This document shows, in pieces, positions 1-13,800 of a stretch of DNA of 64,000 nucleotides; within the stretch, counting starts at the first letter, position 1; every line of letters starts with the position of its first letter. The stretch is from Pratylenchus scribneri. Lineage: Eukaryota > Nematoda > Chromadorea > Rhabditida > Pratylenchidae. The notes beneath the pieces were generated by a model that saw only the letters and a list, made by a program, of their open reading frames with translations, searched no databases and was not told the DNA's origin. The position numbers and the translations under genes were made by a program. The stretch spans positions 1,178,001 to 1,242,000 of the forward strand of contig JAQSEB010000138.1 of the NCBI GenBank assembly GCA_030063045.1. The letters run 5' to 3'.

Positions 1-723
1 ACACATATTCATTATTTAATGACTAGTAATTTCAGTGAATTTTTTTTATATGATTTAGGATGATAAGAATTAGGAATTTTGTGCTCAAAATTTTAATTTA
101 ATTTAATTTTAATTTCAATAATTCTTAAATCCATAGTAAAATATTTTTCCTTAATATATTCAATTTAATTTGCCTCAAATATTTTTTATTGGATAATTCT
201 AATAAAACTTTTTTCAATTAATTTTTAATTTTATCCCGTTTTTATTAAAATAATATCTTTTTACAATCCCATAAATATTTTATTGCTGTTCAATTTTAAT
301 ATACTCTTAAAAATTAAATTTAGTTAAAAAGAAAACTGTCAAACGGCACCAAAAATATTTACATAAAAATTAAATAAAAAAGAAATATTTCCCTAGGTTA
401 TTTTTCATGGCTCTAGTGGCCCTAAATCTTTAAATTATTTTTTGCATAAAAATAATAAAAGACATCTTTTGAGAAAATCCAATTAATTTTATAAGAGAAA
501 AATTGCCGAACTGTTACATCTGCGTTTTCACCCAGCAATGTTCCAGTCCATTTTCCAATGTTGTATTTGCATATTTTGCTCGGAGTTATTGGTCGTTGTT
601 TCGCATTTTGCAATTTCACATTGTTCGAATTTTGAAATGATTTTATTTAATTTTTATTAAAATTTTATTTTTGTATATCGCATTACCACAATTTTAAAAA
701 TTATGAATTTTCCTTTTTTAATA

Positions 724-775
724 TTAATCTGTTTAGCTAATAAATTTATGGGAGTAAACCAATTATTAAATAAAG
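724..775 (+). repeat. Representative copy of dispersed unit R1 (TAATATTAATCTGTTCAT core)
   Basis: The core TTTAATATTAATCTGTTCAT, followed by AATAAATTTATGGGATGCAA-like sequence, recurs throughout both flanks in the same orientation. Recognisable copies lie near 1110, 2325, 5380, 6530, 6870, 8520, 8860, 11530, 11960, 12490, 12880, 13555, 14865, 20395, 20865, 27955, 29325, 60670, 60895, 61430, 63720 and 63920. It is usually preceded by a TTATTTTATTTAAATTTTTATTTTTTG-like tract and often followed by 'caatagggcattag'. Spacing is irregular, mostly 0.3-1 kb. This looks like an old degenerate higher-order repeat rather than a gene. Confidence 0.75.
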
Positions 776-1614
776 GCATTATCTTGGTTTCTAACTTCGT
801 AAAAAAATTGACACTTCATTATCTTAAGCTAATTTTAACAAATCAAAAATCAATTTGAATGAATTTCCAGCATGAATCAATTTTCTTATACACTCTTTTC
901 TTGAACATTCTTTTCAATAAAAGCTTTTCAGTCTCAAAATAAGATTAAAAAGTTAAAAAAATATAATTGATTTATTCAAAATATATGAAATGTGACATTT
1001 TGAAAGATTGGATATTTTGAATTAATTTATCAATTTTTTAATTTAAATTTTTATTTTTTGTTTCATCCTTTGCCGACCAATTTGAAGAATTCATAATTAT
1101 TCTTTTTTTTTTAAATATTAATCTATTCATAAAATAAATTTATGTATTGCATTGCAAGTCAAAAAAATCAATAGGGCATTAAACGAAATGAGATTGAATA
1201 TAAATCGGTAGACAAATTAAAAATGAAAATTTATATAAAAAATTCTTATTTATATTTGCAATAGGTTTGACTAGCTCAATGTTTATACAATTTTTATTTC
1301 ATTGATATTTGGGCCATTAAATTTTTATTAATTCGCCATTTTATAAAATTAAAATATTTTAATTATTTTTTAATTTATGGGGAACCAATAATGAATTTGG
1401 CTGGCAAAGGTTCGGACAGAATAGGGATCTAGTTCAAAATGGATCACTTTGCAAGAATTTTAATTTTTAAAATTTTTAATTTTGTTTAAATTTTCACGTC
1501 GCAATATCTCTCGTGCTTTTTAAAGAGAAAATAAATCAAAAAGAAATTATTAATAAAGATTCGTAAAATATTTATGAGGTTACTAAAAATTGATATTTTT
1601 ATTTAAAAAACATG

Positions 1615-2060
1615 TTTATATTAAAATATTAAATATTACTTCCTAAAAAATTTGGAAAAAATTTTGCATATTCAAAATTGTGATGAGATTTGACTGTTTA
1701 AAATTGCTGTAAATAATTGGATAGTTTTCATTTTTAATAAAAATAATAATAAAATTGAATGTATACATTTTTCCCAAAAAAATTAAATTTAAATTTATTA
1801 ACAATCGTAAAATCTTTACCCACAATTAGGCCAGTCCATTTAATGTAATAGAAAATTTTTCCTTATTTTTGATAATTTTGGCTGATCAATAAAATGAGGT
1901 TGATGATGGCCATCAAAGCATTTTAAAATAATTAGAAAAATTATAAATTATTTCCAATTTATATCATTAAATAGTCACCGGCATTAGAAATAAATAACAA
2001 GTTGTATGTGAATAGTAATTTTCAATATAATTATAGCTTTTTTCGTGAAATTTATTTTAT
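1615..2060 (+). repeat. Dispersed unit R2, left copy
   Basis: This block of about 440 bp (from 'aatattaaatatta' through 'ggccagtccat' and 'aaaatgaggttgatgatggcca') recurs in the right flank at about 59745-60165 with the same order of landmarks. Shorter related pieces occur near 21390-21560, 24220-24370 and 26220-26320. No coding capacity is evident. Confidence 0.75.
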
Positions 2061-3483
2061 TATTTCATTTTTTTTTATTTAGAATTTTTTTGCAAAAGTT
2101 GTGCCTCAAGCTTCATTGGAATTAAGAATAAAACAATTTATTTAATTTTTTTCATAATTAAAAATATAATTAATTCATTCATTTGAGTAATCACAATGGA
2201 GTGTGTGTCAATCTGAAAACAAAAAAAAAAGAATTTAGAAAAAACAAATTATTTTTATTTTCAAATTTTATTTTTCGTTCATGATGAAATAAAATCAATT
2301 TTGTAGAATTCAGAATTATTCTTTCTTTATAATAATTTATTCAATAACTTTATGGGATTACCCAGAAATAAGTTAAAAATTTTAAATTTAAATATTCAAA
2401 TTGTTTTAAATAAAATGAAAAAATTTACTAGGCTTAATTTAATCGATTATATTAAACATTTTTTTTATTGAAAAATCCCATAAAATATTCTTTGAATGAA
2501 ATATTTATTTTTTAAAAGAGATGAAATCGATAAAAATAATTTTTCCAAAATTGATGCTTAAATAATAGCAAAATTAATTTATTTTTGATTTTTTATTTTT
2601 GGCATCAAAAATATATGGATAACCTTTAGTGAATTATATTTCAATTTTTTATAATTTTTTAAATTTGAGATGGTAACGCTCTCTACTTTTTTTACTACAA
2701 AATTATTTAAGGAATTGTTTTTAAAATTGATCTAATCATATAGCGGTGCTCTGGTGAAAGACTGACGGAGGAATTTGTTGGTGAAAAATCAGTTAAGGAT
2801 TTTTTCATTTTTTTTTTAAATATTTTGTAAACATTTTGAGTTTTCAACAATGATTATTGGTTTTTTTATAAAATAAAAAATTTATGGGATGAAAATTTTT
2901 TTATTTTAATTAAAATGAACCAGAATATTTTTAAAAAAATTAAATGAAATTGAATTTGATAATTGTATTTGTAAATTAATTTTTCTAAAATTTATTTTAA
3001 ATAAAAATTCATTTAAATAATTTTTTAAAATATAAATTTTCATAAAATAAATTTATAACAACTCATAAATATTTTATTTTAAATTTTTAAATATTTGTAT
3101 TTTTTCTAACAATTAATAATAATTAATCATGGCACCAATATACACTATAAAATTTATAAATTAAAAAATTAAGAAAAATTTAAAGACCAAATTCGGTGTT
3201 TTTATAAAAAACGGTATTTCCGCGAATTTTAGTGGCCCCCTAATTATAGAATTCTTTTAATAATTTTTTTATTAATTGAATTATTGTTTTTAATTTTTTA
3301 TTTTAACCAATTATTGCAACCCATAAATTTATTTCATTTTTATGAAATCTTAAAAACTTCAAAATATTATTTTCCCAGATAATTCCATACAGATCGCTCA
3401 ACATATAATAATTAAAAATTAATAATAAATAATAAAAATTTAAAATCAAATGAAAATGTCAATTTATTTTTTATTATTATAAT

Positions 3484-3510
3484 AACCAGTGGGGCAGAGC
3501 CCCACTGGTT
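3484..3510. repeat. Perfect GC-rich hairpin (12-bp stem, AGA loop)
   Basis: AACCAGTGGGGC and its exact complement are separated by three bases. It opens a GC-richer patch running to about 3760 that contains 'gaaaccggtttaagc'-like sequence also found in other repeats of the window. Two similar short perfect hairpins occur at 32236-32276 and 61164-61198. Confidence 0.75.
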
Positions 3511-5663
3511 TAAAGCATGCTTCCGTTGCGAAAAAAGCGCGGGGCGCTTTAAGGTACCCCAGTAGGTTTTTTATTCACGTTTTGGACGGCTCGCTTCGCT
3601 CGCCTTGTATTTTTCATTTTTTGAAACCGGTTTAAGCTTATATCTCGGAACCGGTTTGGTTTCACAACTCGCGCAATATAGCATTTGATTCGTCTCGTCG
3701 GGCTCTATCACTTTGCTTTTTATCGCGCACTTCTATCTCAACTTTATTTATTTTATTTTTTTAATATAATATATTTTTGGACAAGTGTGCATTTCGCTTT
3801 TTAAGAAAAACTAAATTTTAAAAGAATTTTATTAAAATTTATCAAGAAAATATTTATGAGTTTGCAAAAATTTGTTATTTTTATTTAAAATTGAAGGGAA
3901 GGTAAATGCAATTTTATATTTTTTTAAGAAAATTTTGTTTGTATTTGTGATCTTTGTTGGATAGTAATTTTTTCCGATTATTAACTTTTAAGAAAGGGAA
4001 AGAAAAAAATGTGAAAATTTGGTGAAATGTAACCCATAAAAAATTGGCAATTTTTTGTTTTAATTTTAGTGTAAATTTATTTAAAATCAAAATACAAGGT
4101 GAGACATCGTACGATAATTATTTTAAAAATTTAAAATTAAAAAATGAAGAATTTTGTTCATAATTTTATAATTATTTTCAATTTACTTCATCAGAAAATA
4201 ATGTGTAATCAAAAGGAGAAGAAAGCCACAAATTTGTCTTAAAAATAATAAATATCACGTCAAATATTTAAGTGCTTCTCATATTAAAACCATCAAAATT
4301 TTTCTCCCATTAAAATGGAATTGCTAAAAAATTTAATTTTGCAGTCTTCTAAAAAGGCCCTCAAAAATAACATGAATTAAATTCCAAAAATTTGACTGAT
4401 TTTTTGATAAAAGAATGCAAAATAATTTTAAGAAATGCAATTTCAACCTAATTGGAAAAATGTTTTCTTTTAAATTACTCACATATCCACGTGCTCATTT
4501 TAACTTTTATTAAACAAAGGTAAAGAAATAAAAATGGTGAAAATTTTGTGAATGTAAACATTTGATGAGAATGTTATTTGAATACCACCATTATTTGGTC
4601 TGCCCATTATAAATTATTAAAAAATGAGAAAAGGAAATCAATTATAAAACATAATTGTAAAAATTTATGGGATGTATATTTTTATTTTTTTATATACTAG
4701 AAAGATGCTTTTCAATTTTGCACTTAAAAACGCAGAACTTTTTTTCGAGTAATTTTTTCGGTTTGTGACTTTTATAACTTTTCATTGCGTATCTAGGAAA
4801 AAAAAACAATTTTTCAAATTTTATATTTTATGCCATTTAAAATTATTTGCAATTGTTCATTATTTAAACTTTCCATTTATCATCACGATAAGATTTTAAT
4901 TCATTTTATTATTTTATTTTTTGAAAAATTTATGGATTGTAAAAAACAATTGTGAGGCTTTTAAAAAATCGTGAAAAATAATAAAAAAATTCGCATTTTT
5001 TGCTGAAATTTGTCTTGAATGAGATTTTTAAAATTAAATTTTTAAATTTAATAATATTTTTGAACATTGCATTGGAATCTTTATTTATTAAGAAAAATTA
5101 AATTTAAAATAGTATTTGAGATTGCAAAAATCCTTTTTTTTTATTCAAATTGAAAATATAATCAAATAAATTATTTAAAGAAATTGAATTTTTAACATTT
5201 AAATCTATTTTAATAGAAAATTTTTTTTAATTAATAATTCGAGATAAATATTTAATTTCTTAGAAGAAATAAATAATAAATAAATTTTAGAATTTAGTTT
5301 AAATTTAAAAATTTTTATTTATTTTTTTTTGATCATGAATTTTATGCATAATTTGGAAATTTCAAATTATGATTTTTTAATATTAATCTGTTCATTTAAG
5401 AATTTTAAGAGATACAAATATTGTCCGAAAAATGTCATGGTTTTATCATTTTTTATAATTTATAATAGTGATATTAATAATTGAGCAATATATTTATTCT
5501 TTTTTATTTCATTTTTCGTTCGATTTCGTTTAAAGCAATTTAAAGTATTAAGAATTAAATATCTTTAAATTAATTTGTTCATCAAATAAATCTATGAGTT
5601 CAACCAATAAATTTATGAATTACAGTTGAACTTCAATAGGGGCATTAGCCTAAATAAGAGAAG

Positions 5664-6300
5664 AAAAATATATGGTAATATTGTCGTTCGTACCCCCCAT
5701 TTTTTCCAAAAAAAAATTTTTATTTTATTTTTGGGTGAAAACAAGTATTTAGGGGTTTTTGATGATGGGGAATATGAATCTGGCATTAGTTTTTCATTAG
5801 CTGTACTGGATAAACCGGTATCGGTTCACAAACCGGTTTCGAAAAATCGAACTTTGGCATTTTAGGTCATATTATACATCATTCGACGCGTATTGATGAG
5901 CTGATCATGAATCTGTAATTGGTTTCGCATAAAATCAAAAACTAAAAAAGTTATGGCCATTTAAAATTTCATAAGGTGTTTAGATGTCTCAGTTGACTAA
6001 AATGGCCATAACTTTTTTAGTTTTTGATTTTGTGCGAAACCGATTACAGATTCATGATCAGCTCATCAATACGCGTCGAATGATATATAATATGACCCAA
6101 AATACTAAAGTTCGATTTTTCGAAACCGGTTTGTGAACCGATACCGGTTTATCCAGTACAGCTAATGAAAAACTAATGCCAGATTCGTATTCCCCATCAT
6201 CAAAAACCTCTAAATACTTGTTTTCACCCAAAAATAAAATAAAAATTTTTTTTGGAAAAAAAGGGGGGGTACGAACGACAATATTACCAAATATATTTTT
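5664..6300. repeat. Long palindrome, two arms of about 300 bp
   Basis: The left arm (5664-5962) and right arm (5999-6300) are near-perfect reverse complements around a spacer of about 36 bp. Landmarks that pair include 'ggtaatattgtcgttcgtac', 'gataaaccggtatcggttcac' and 'agttatggccat'. The two arms contain mirror-image open frames that are a product of the palindrome. It could be a foldback element or an inverted duplication; a transcript would form long double-stranded RNA. Fragments of the same sequence occur at 26440-26500 and about 22950-23060. Confidence 0.85.
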
Positions 6301-9300
6301 ACAAAATTCCATTCAAAAATTCTCCAAAAAATATTTTTTATAAAATTTTTTAAATAAATCTTTTTCAAAATTTTCTAAAAAGAAAATTGATTCACAACAA
6401 CGGATTTGCAATTTTTCAATCGAATAGATAAAATTTCTAATTAGTTTAACAAATATATTTATCTTTTTCAAAATATCATTTTTTGGTTTTGCCAATATAT
6501 TTGATTTTGAAGAATTTTAAATTATAATTTTTTAATATTAAATTGTTCATGAGATAAATTTATGGGATTCAACTAAAAATACAACAATAGGAAGAACATA
6601 TTAAACTTAAAGAAAAAAATGTAATTTATTGGTAGTGAAAAAAATTGAGGAAATGTATTCCTTAAAAAAAGATGAATATATTCTTATTAATTTCAAAGTA
6701 TTTTAATTCAATTTCAAATTAAAATCTCTGTATATACAAATGTAATTATTAAAAATTTTAAAATAAAAAAAAATAAATTTTTAATTTAATTGAAATTTTT
6801 ATTTTTGTTCATATTAGAGGAAGTCAATTTTAAAAAAAATTTTAATTATTGTATTTACTTTTTAATATTTATCTGATCTTCAAATAAATTTAAGGGAATA
6901 TAAATCTGTCCATTAAATAAATTTATGGAATGCAAGCCAAAAATGATTCAAAAGTCCAATAATAGAACTGAGAATAATATTAAAATAATCTTTATTAAAA
7001 ATGAAAGAAAAATATAAAAGATAAGAATTAAAATAAATTAAATATAAAGAAAAATGGAAATTTATAAAATTTTTTTAGTAAAATATTTATGAGATTGCAA
7101 AAAAAATCGTTTATTAAATAAAATTCTATTAAATTATTATCTCATTTTTTCCATCTTTTCTAAACTTATTATAAAAATCGGACCTACAATTTTATTTTTT
7201 CTCAAATTCAACATTGTAAAATTAATTTGTTTTTACATCATTTTTTATTATATTTAAATTTTTGATTTGGTGAATAATCGTATTTTTTCGAAATTATTTT
7301 TAATCATTATTAATTATTATAATTTTAAAATAATTTTATGAGTTGAAAAATATGGTTTAAAAGAAAAACAGAATTTATTAATGCTAGCATAAATTTTATT
7401 ATCGCTAACAACCTATATATTTTGACATTCATTCCATAAGATTCTAGCCGACAATGTGAAATGCGAATTTCCGAAATAAAATTTCATAAAATCACTATTA
7501 TAAATTTTTTTGAAGGGTGAATTTGTATTATCTAAGTGTACAAATTAATTATTGAATTTTATCAAATTTTTGAACTTTTATTTTTATAATTTCATTATTT
7601 TAAAAATTTTATTATTTAATTGTTGGACGTTTGCTGGCAATTATAATTAATCAAGTGGGAAAATGGAAATTATTTACAAAAAATTAAATAAAAAAATTTA
7701 TGAGTTAATAATTTTATTTAAAATATGAATTAAAATGAGAGTTGAAAGTTGATCCTTTTTATTGACAATGATAAAAAAAAAGAAAACTTAAACAGAAATC
7801 CAGCAATTTTGTTGTTATATTTGGCAAAAAAAAATATTAAAAAATTCCTAATCGGTTGTAGTCTTCTAAGATTCAATAAAGAAAAAAAAATGCTCAACTT
7901 ATTTTTCACACTTATATCATTCAGTCATTTATTTATGAAAAGAAAAGGTAGATAGGTAATAGAAAAAAATTGCAAATTTATGGAAATGTAACCTATAAAA
8001 ATTGGGGAATTTTTTTTGCTATTAATTTTAAAAAAATTTTATTCAAAATCTTAATTAAACTGGGTGCGATTGTGCGTTAATTATTAAATTTCTAAAATAA
8101 AATAAAATAAAATAAAAAGGTTTCATGAGCAATTTTAAAGTAAATTATTAAATTTATCAATTTGATAATAATATTACATTCAATACCAAGTGGGATAATA
8201 CTGGAAATTTTTTTCAAAAATGGAAATTCCTTAATATCCCACAACATAGAAAAATCAACTCTTCAGAGAATTTTTCAATCAGATTAAATAATACTTTAAA
8301 ATATTCATTAGGTATCTTCAAAAAGCTACTCAAATTGTTCATACACTCAACCAAAAATTCAACAATTTAACTGATTTTATAAGTTTTATTTTATCTTCTC
8401 CATTCTATTGACATTTTTCAAATTAATTTTAATAGAAATTTATTATTAATTTAATTTTATTTATTATGGAAGATCTTTTGATTCCTCAGGCATAATTTAA
8501 GAAAATCCTAATAATAATTTTTTAATATTATTCTGTTCAACTAATTTAATTTATGAGATACAATTCAAATTCCCAACAATGAAATTAGTTTAAAAGAGAA
8601 TTTAAAAAACATTATAATAAAATTAATGGATTAAAAAATAAAATCGACAATAAATTGACCATCTCATCGTTTCAGCCAGCAAAATTTGCCAATCTCAAAA
8701 AATAACAAAATATTAAATAAAAATATAATTTATTCATTTTTCAGTGATCACAATAAATAAAAATAATTTTTAAAAAATTGATACAATTTGGAAATAAAAT
8801 AAGTAATTTTTTTTTAAATCTTTATTTTGAAGAATTCTGAATTATTTTTTTCAAATATTAATCTTTTAATCCAATAAATTTATGAGATGTAATTTGAACC
8901 TGTCCAAAGGACTATTATCGTGGTTTCATACTTTCTTACTTCATAAATAAAACTGTAGCAATTCATTTTTTAGGCTAATTTTACCAAATCATCGCATTTA
9001 ATTGTTATCTTACCTTCTTTTCGCTTCCATCATTGTCAGTATATATTATTAGTCATAAAAAAATTTCAAGAAATATTAACGAAAATAAAATTAATTTATT
9101 CATTTTCCAGAGATACCACTTTGAAATGAATGGATTGAATTTGGAAATTAATTATGCAATTTATTTTTAAATTTAATTTAATTTTTTAACCATTCAAATT
9201 TGAAGAATTCAAAATAATTCTTTTCTAATATTAATCTATTCCTCCATAAATTTATTAAAAACAAATCGAAACATTCAATAGTGTCGAAAAAACAAAATAA

Positions 9301-10699
9301 AAATAAATAAAAAATAAAAAAGCAAAAGAAAATAAGGCTTTGATAATTTAGAATTGAATTTAGAATTAGCAATTTTTTAAATTTTTATTAAATTTTATTT
9401 TTTGTTGCATTTGTTGCAGATTGAGTTGAACAGCTTTTGAAAATTTCCAATTATAATTTTTTTATATTAAGTTTATATTGGATGTAGATTGAATGATTTT
9501 ATTTTACATGAGAATATTTAAGACAAAAAATTAAAATGACTAGGAGATTAAATGTTTTTTTTACTTTTAAAATAAAATAATCATTTATGTTTATTTCAGA
9601 ATTAATAATTTTTATTCCCCCAAACGGTGAGAACAGACTACTGTGCGGACTATCAGCCGCGAACGTGGATGTGAAAACCCCGGACACCGAGCCTGAGTTC
9701 GGAGCACAGACTCAGATTCAGACGCGAACCGAACGACTGTGCGACAGGCTTTAGAAACCAAATAATGAACAAAATTGATTTATGCAAAATTTTTGAAAAA
9801 AGGCCCAGCATTAACCTTAAAAAATTATGTGGCATAGTTCCTTGGAATTTCCCATTTAGATCGAAGGTATCATAGCATATTGCACAATGTATGTCTTCAT
9901 ATCGTGTCAAAACTTGTAACAATTATTTATTTAGAGTTTGAACTTTGAATTCACATCGTTATATGCTTCACTGTGTACTCGCAGATTTTTTCATATGAAG
10001 TTTGAAATTACAATTAAAAAAAATTAATTAACATTTCCATTTGATTTTTAATTTTAATTTTTTTAATTTTTTTATTTTATGTGGGCGACGTTGCAGTTAC
10101 ATTACCTGAGAAAATAATATTTTTAAGTTTTTAAGACTTCATAAAAATTAAATAAATTTATGTGTTAAAAAAATTGGTTAAAATAAAAAAAAAAATAAAT
10201 AATTAATTCAATGAATAAAAAATTATTAAAAGTTAATTTTTTAAAGCAAAAGAGATTGGCTAAATTTTTAAGGATTTACAATAAGCAATAACTATGAACA
10301 AGCTTCTTTGAAATTTTAAATTCAAATTAAATATTAAAATTACAAAATTAGAAATTAATTTGGAAATTAAACAAATTTATGATGACTTAATAAAGTGGAA
10401 AAAGAAGATGGTCGACGAAAAAAGTCACAGAAAAACTAATTTTCCATTAATTGAATAATTCCAAAAATGATTCAATATTTATTAATTTGCTTATTTTTGC
10501 TGATCACAATCAATAGGCAATAATGTGCAATTTGAAGCAGCTCTACAAATTCGCTATTAATGAATTTTTAAAAAAGCAAATTCTAATAGGAAGCTGACAA
10601 ATATTTTCGGAGGCGCAGAGCTGACTCAAAAGTGAAAGGATTGGCTTAATGGAATACAAACCGACCTGATTTTTCCCATTTCTTTATCAACTTTTTTAA

Positions 10700-10884
10700 G
10701 TACTTACGTATTATCTGGGCCCAGATTTTTTTCACCCCCAAAATTTCCTTATGTTACCTCCAAAAATTGAAAATCCTAGAAACATCTTAACTCATTTTTT
10801 TTCATTGTTTTACAATCAAATTTGAATATTAGAATAAGAATCTCAAAAAAATTTCAAATCTGGGTCCAGATAATATGTAAGTAC
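10700..10884. mobile_element. Short inverted-repeat element (MITE/foldback-like), 185 bp
   Basis: The ends (10700-10728 and 10856-10884) are 29-nt inverted repeats with two mismatches, beginning GTACTTAC. The interior has no open frame. I could not define a target-site duplication with confidence, so the class is unknown. Confidence 0.6.
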
Positions 10885-13800
10885 CTAAAATTAAATAAAA
10901 AATATGATTTAAAATTTTTACCTGAAAAATTAAATTTACATATAAATTATTGTATTTTTATATCACATAAAATAATTAGTTTAAAGGAAATTTAAATAAC
11001 TCTTTTTTAAAAAATATTGAAATAAAATGACCTAAATTCGCGAACAAAATTATATATTTAAAAAAAAAAATAAAATAAATTTTTAATATTTATTAAAATT
11101 CAAAAAATTGTTCTATAACCAAGAATTTTATCATTATTGACCAAAAGAAAAACAACAACAATTCATTCGAGACTGCAACATCGAAAGCAGTTATCTAAAA
11201 AGATTAGGAAGATTTTTAAATTTAAAAATTTATTTTCATTATTATTGATTTTCTGAAAACATTTTTATTTTAAAATTTATCTAAATAATTTAATGTAAAT
11301 ATAAAATTTTTTATAAATTTGTCCTTCTCAAAAAATAAATTTATAAATATTAAATAAAAATATAATTTATTTATTCATTTATGATCACAGTGATTAATCA
11401 CAGTGGAAGAATGGATGGAATTTTCATGTTAATTGAACAATTTTGTTTAATTTATTTTTATTTTATTTAAATTTTTATTTTTTTTTGTTTTTCGGATGGT
11501 GTTCATTTTCAAGGATTCTTAACTAATCTTTTTTAATATTAATCTTTTCATCAAATAATTTTATGAGATGCAACATTTAATAAGGAGTAACTAGTCGAAA
11601 AGAGAAAATACTATTATAAATAATAATTATTAAAATGGATTAAAAAAGGTTATTTCGAGATAGAAAATATTTTTTAAATTTATAATTTACTGCGAAAATT
11701 ATGAAAATAAACTTTTACAAATTCCATTTAAAAATATTTATTGTAAATTTTTTGTTAAATTTTCTAGAAATTAATAATTTTTTGGAAATATTGAATGAAT
11801 TTTTATCCAAATTTTCCGAAAAATAAAAAAAAGCAACGAAGAATTTGTCACCTATTTAGAATGGGAATTGATGGAATTTTGTGATTTTATTTTAAATTTT
11901 TATTAAAATTACATTTTTCTATATGGTACTTTATAAAAATTTAAAATTTTGAATTATTCTTTTTTAATTTTAATCGGTTCTTCGAATAAATTTATGAAAT
12001 TTAAACCAAATATTCTGTAAGAAATTAGTCTTGGTTTCTCACTTCAATAAAAAAATTTAGCAATTCATTATCTTAAGCCAATTTTAATAAATCAGAAATC
12101 CATTTGAAACACCTCTTATACCCTCTTTTTTCGGACATTCTTGTCAATAAAAGCTTGTTAGTCTCAAAAAGAGATTAAAAGATAAACAAAAAAATAATTG
12201 ATTTATTTAATATAAAAAGATGAGTATTTATATTTTTTAAAATTTGCTTTAAGAAGGAAAATTATGTGGAAATTTATTTTTTACAAATTACATTCAAAAT
12301 TCAATTATTTTATAAAATGAATTTTTATCAAAATTCTTAAAAAAATTGACACAGATTTAGAGAATTTTAGATTGCAAAGGATGAAATTTAAAATGAATTG
12401 AGCCGTTTATTTATTTTAATTTTATCAGAATTTTATTTTTTGTTTGCGTTCACCCAGCAGATTAATTTTGAAAATTCTTAATTATTTTTTTTAATATTAA
12501 TTTGTTCATTTAATAAATTTATGGGATGTAGACCCAAACATTCAATAGGGCAAGTGATTTGTCCTTAATTTTGACTTAACAATTTAGCAAATAAAACCTT
12601 GTTCTGCTCGAGTGCTAGACAAATCGAATCCGTTTGATTGAATTCTCAGCTTATCTTCTTTTTCGTCTTTCATTGTCAGATGTCAATATGTATCAGTTTA
12701 AAAAATATAATCAATTTATTCATTGTGCCATTTATAAAAAATAGGATAAAAAAATCAAATGGTATATTAACTTAGCAATTTATTAATCTTTTTTATTTTA
12801 TTCAAATTTTCATTTTTTTTACGAAGGTTTGATGATCACTATATTGAATAATTCAGAATTATTATTATTTTAATATTAATCAGTTCATTCAAAAAATTTA
12901 TGGAATGCAAACCAAACACTCAATAGAACATTAGCCGAAGAGAGAAATAAAAATATTATTATAATAATTATTATTAAAATGAATAAAATAATATATGAAA
13001 AAGTAAAATTTTTATGTAAAATGGATATGGGGGTTAAGAACAAAATATTAGTGGAAAAGACATTAAAAAAATATTGAAAAACGGAGAACGAAAAATTATT
13101 CAATAATCGGATAATTCTTTTCAAATGAATCAATTCATCCAAAATTTTATCAATTTTTTATTTAATTATTAAAATATCGATTTTCCTGAATGATATTTTT
13201 TAATTTTCAAACAATTAAAATCCATTTTTATTCGTCTTAATTTGAATTGAATTTAAAATAAATCTGTTGCAATTTTAATTTGAAATTTTTATTATTTATT
13301 AAAAAAAGTAACTCATAAATTTTTAATGTAAAATTTATTAAATAATTCAGTTTTTTTTCTTATTTTAATAATTAAAAGAGACAACCATTGACATGAAATT
13401 TCAAAATTATAAAATGATAATTATTCATTTAAAAATAAAAATTTTAGAATTTCTATTTAAATTTATTATTTTAGTTTTTTTTAAATTAATTTTTTTGTAT
13501 ACTTTATTCGTGATCTTGATGCAATTTGGAAAATTCTGCTTTTGTTCTTTTTTATATTAATTAATTCATCCAATAATTTTATGGGATGCAATCTGTTCTA
13601 ACAATAGGGCCAAATAGGTTTAAGAATATTCTGAATATAATTAATAAAAAAAATTCCATCCAAAATTATCGCAACATTCATAATATATTGCAACTTCTTT
13701 TTTTCCTCACTTTTTTTCAATTTTTTTTTATTTTGTCACAAATTAATTTGATTTCTTTCTTTCATTTAGTCTTATCTTTGTCATTTGATCATAACTCAGA

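Noticed and set aside
9653..9922. 89-residue minus-strand frame over a GC-richer scrap
   Set aside because: Only a fragment with no recognisable domain; could be a relic but cannot be supported.
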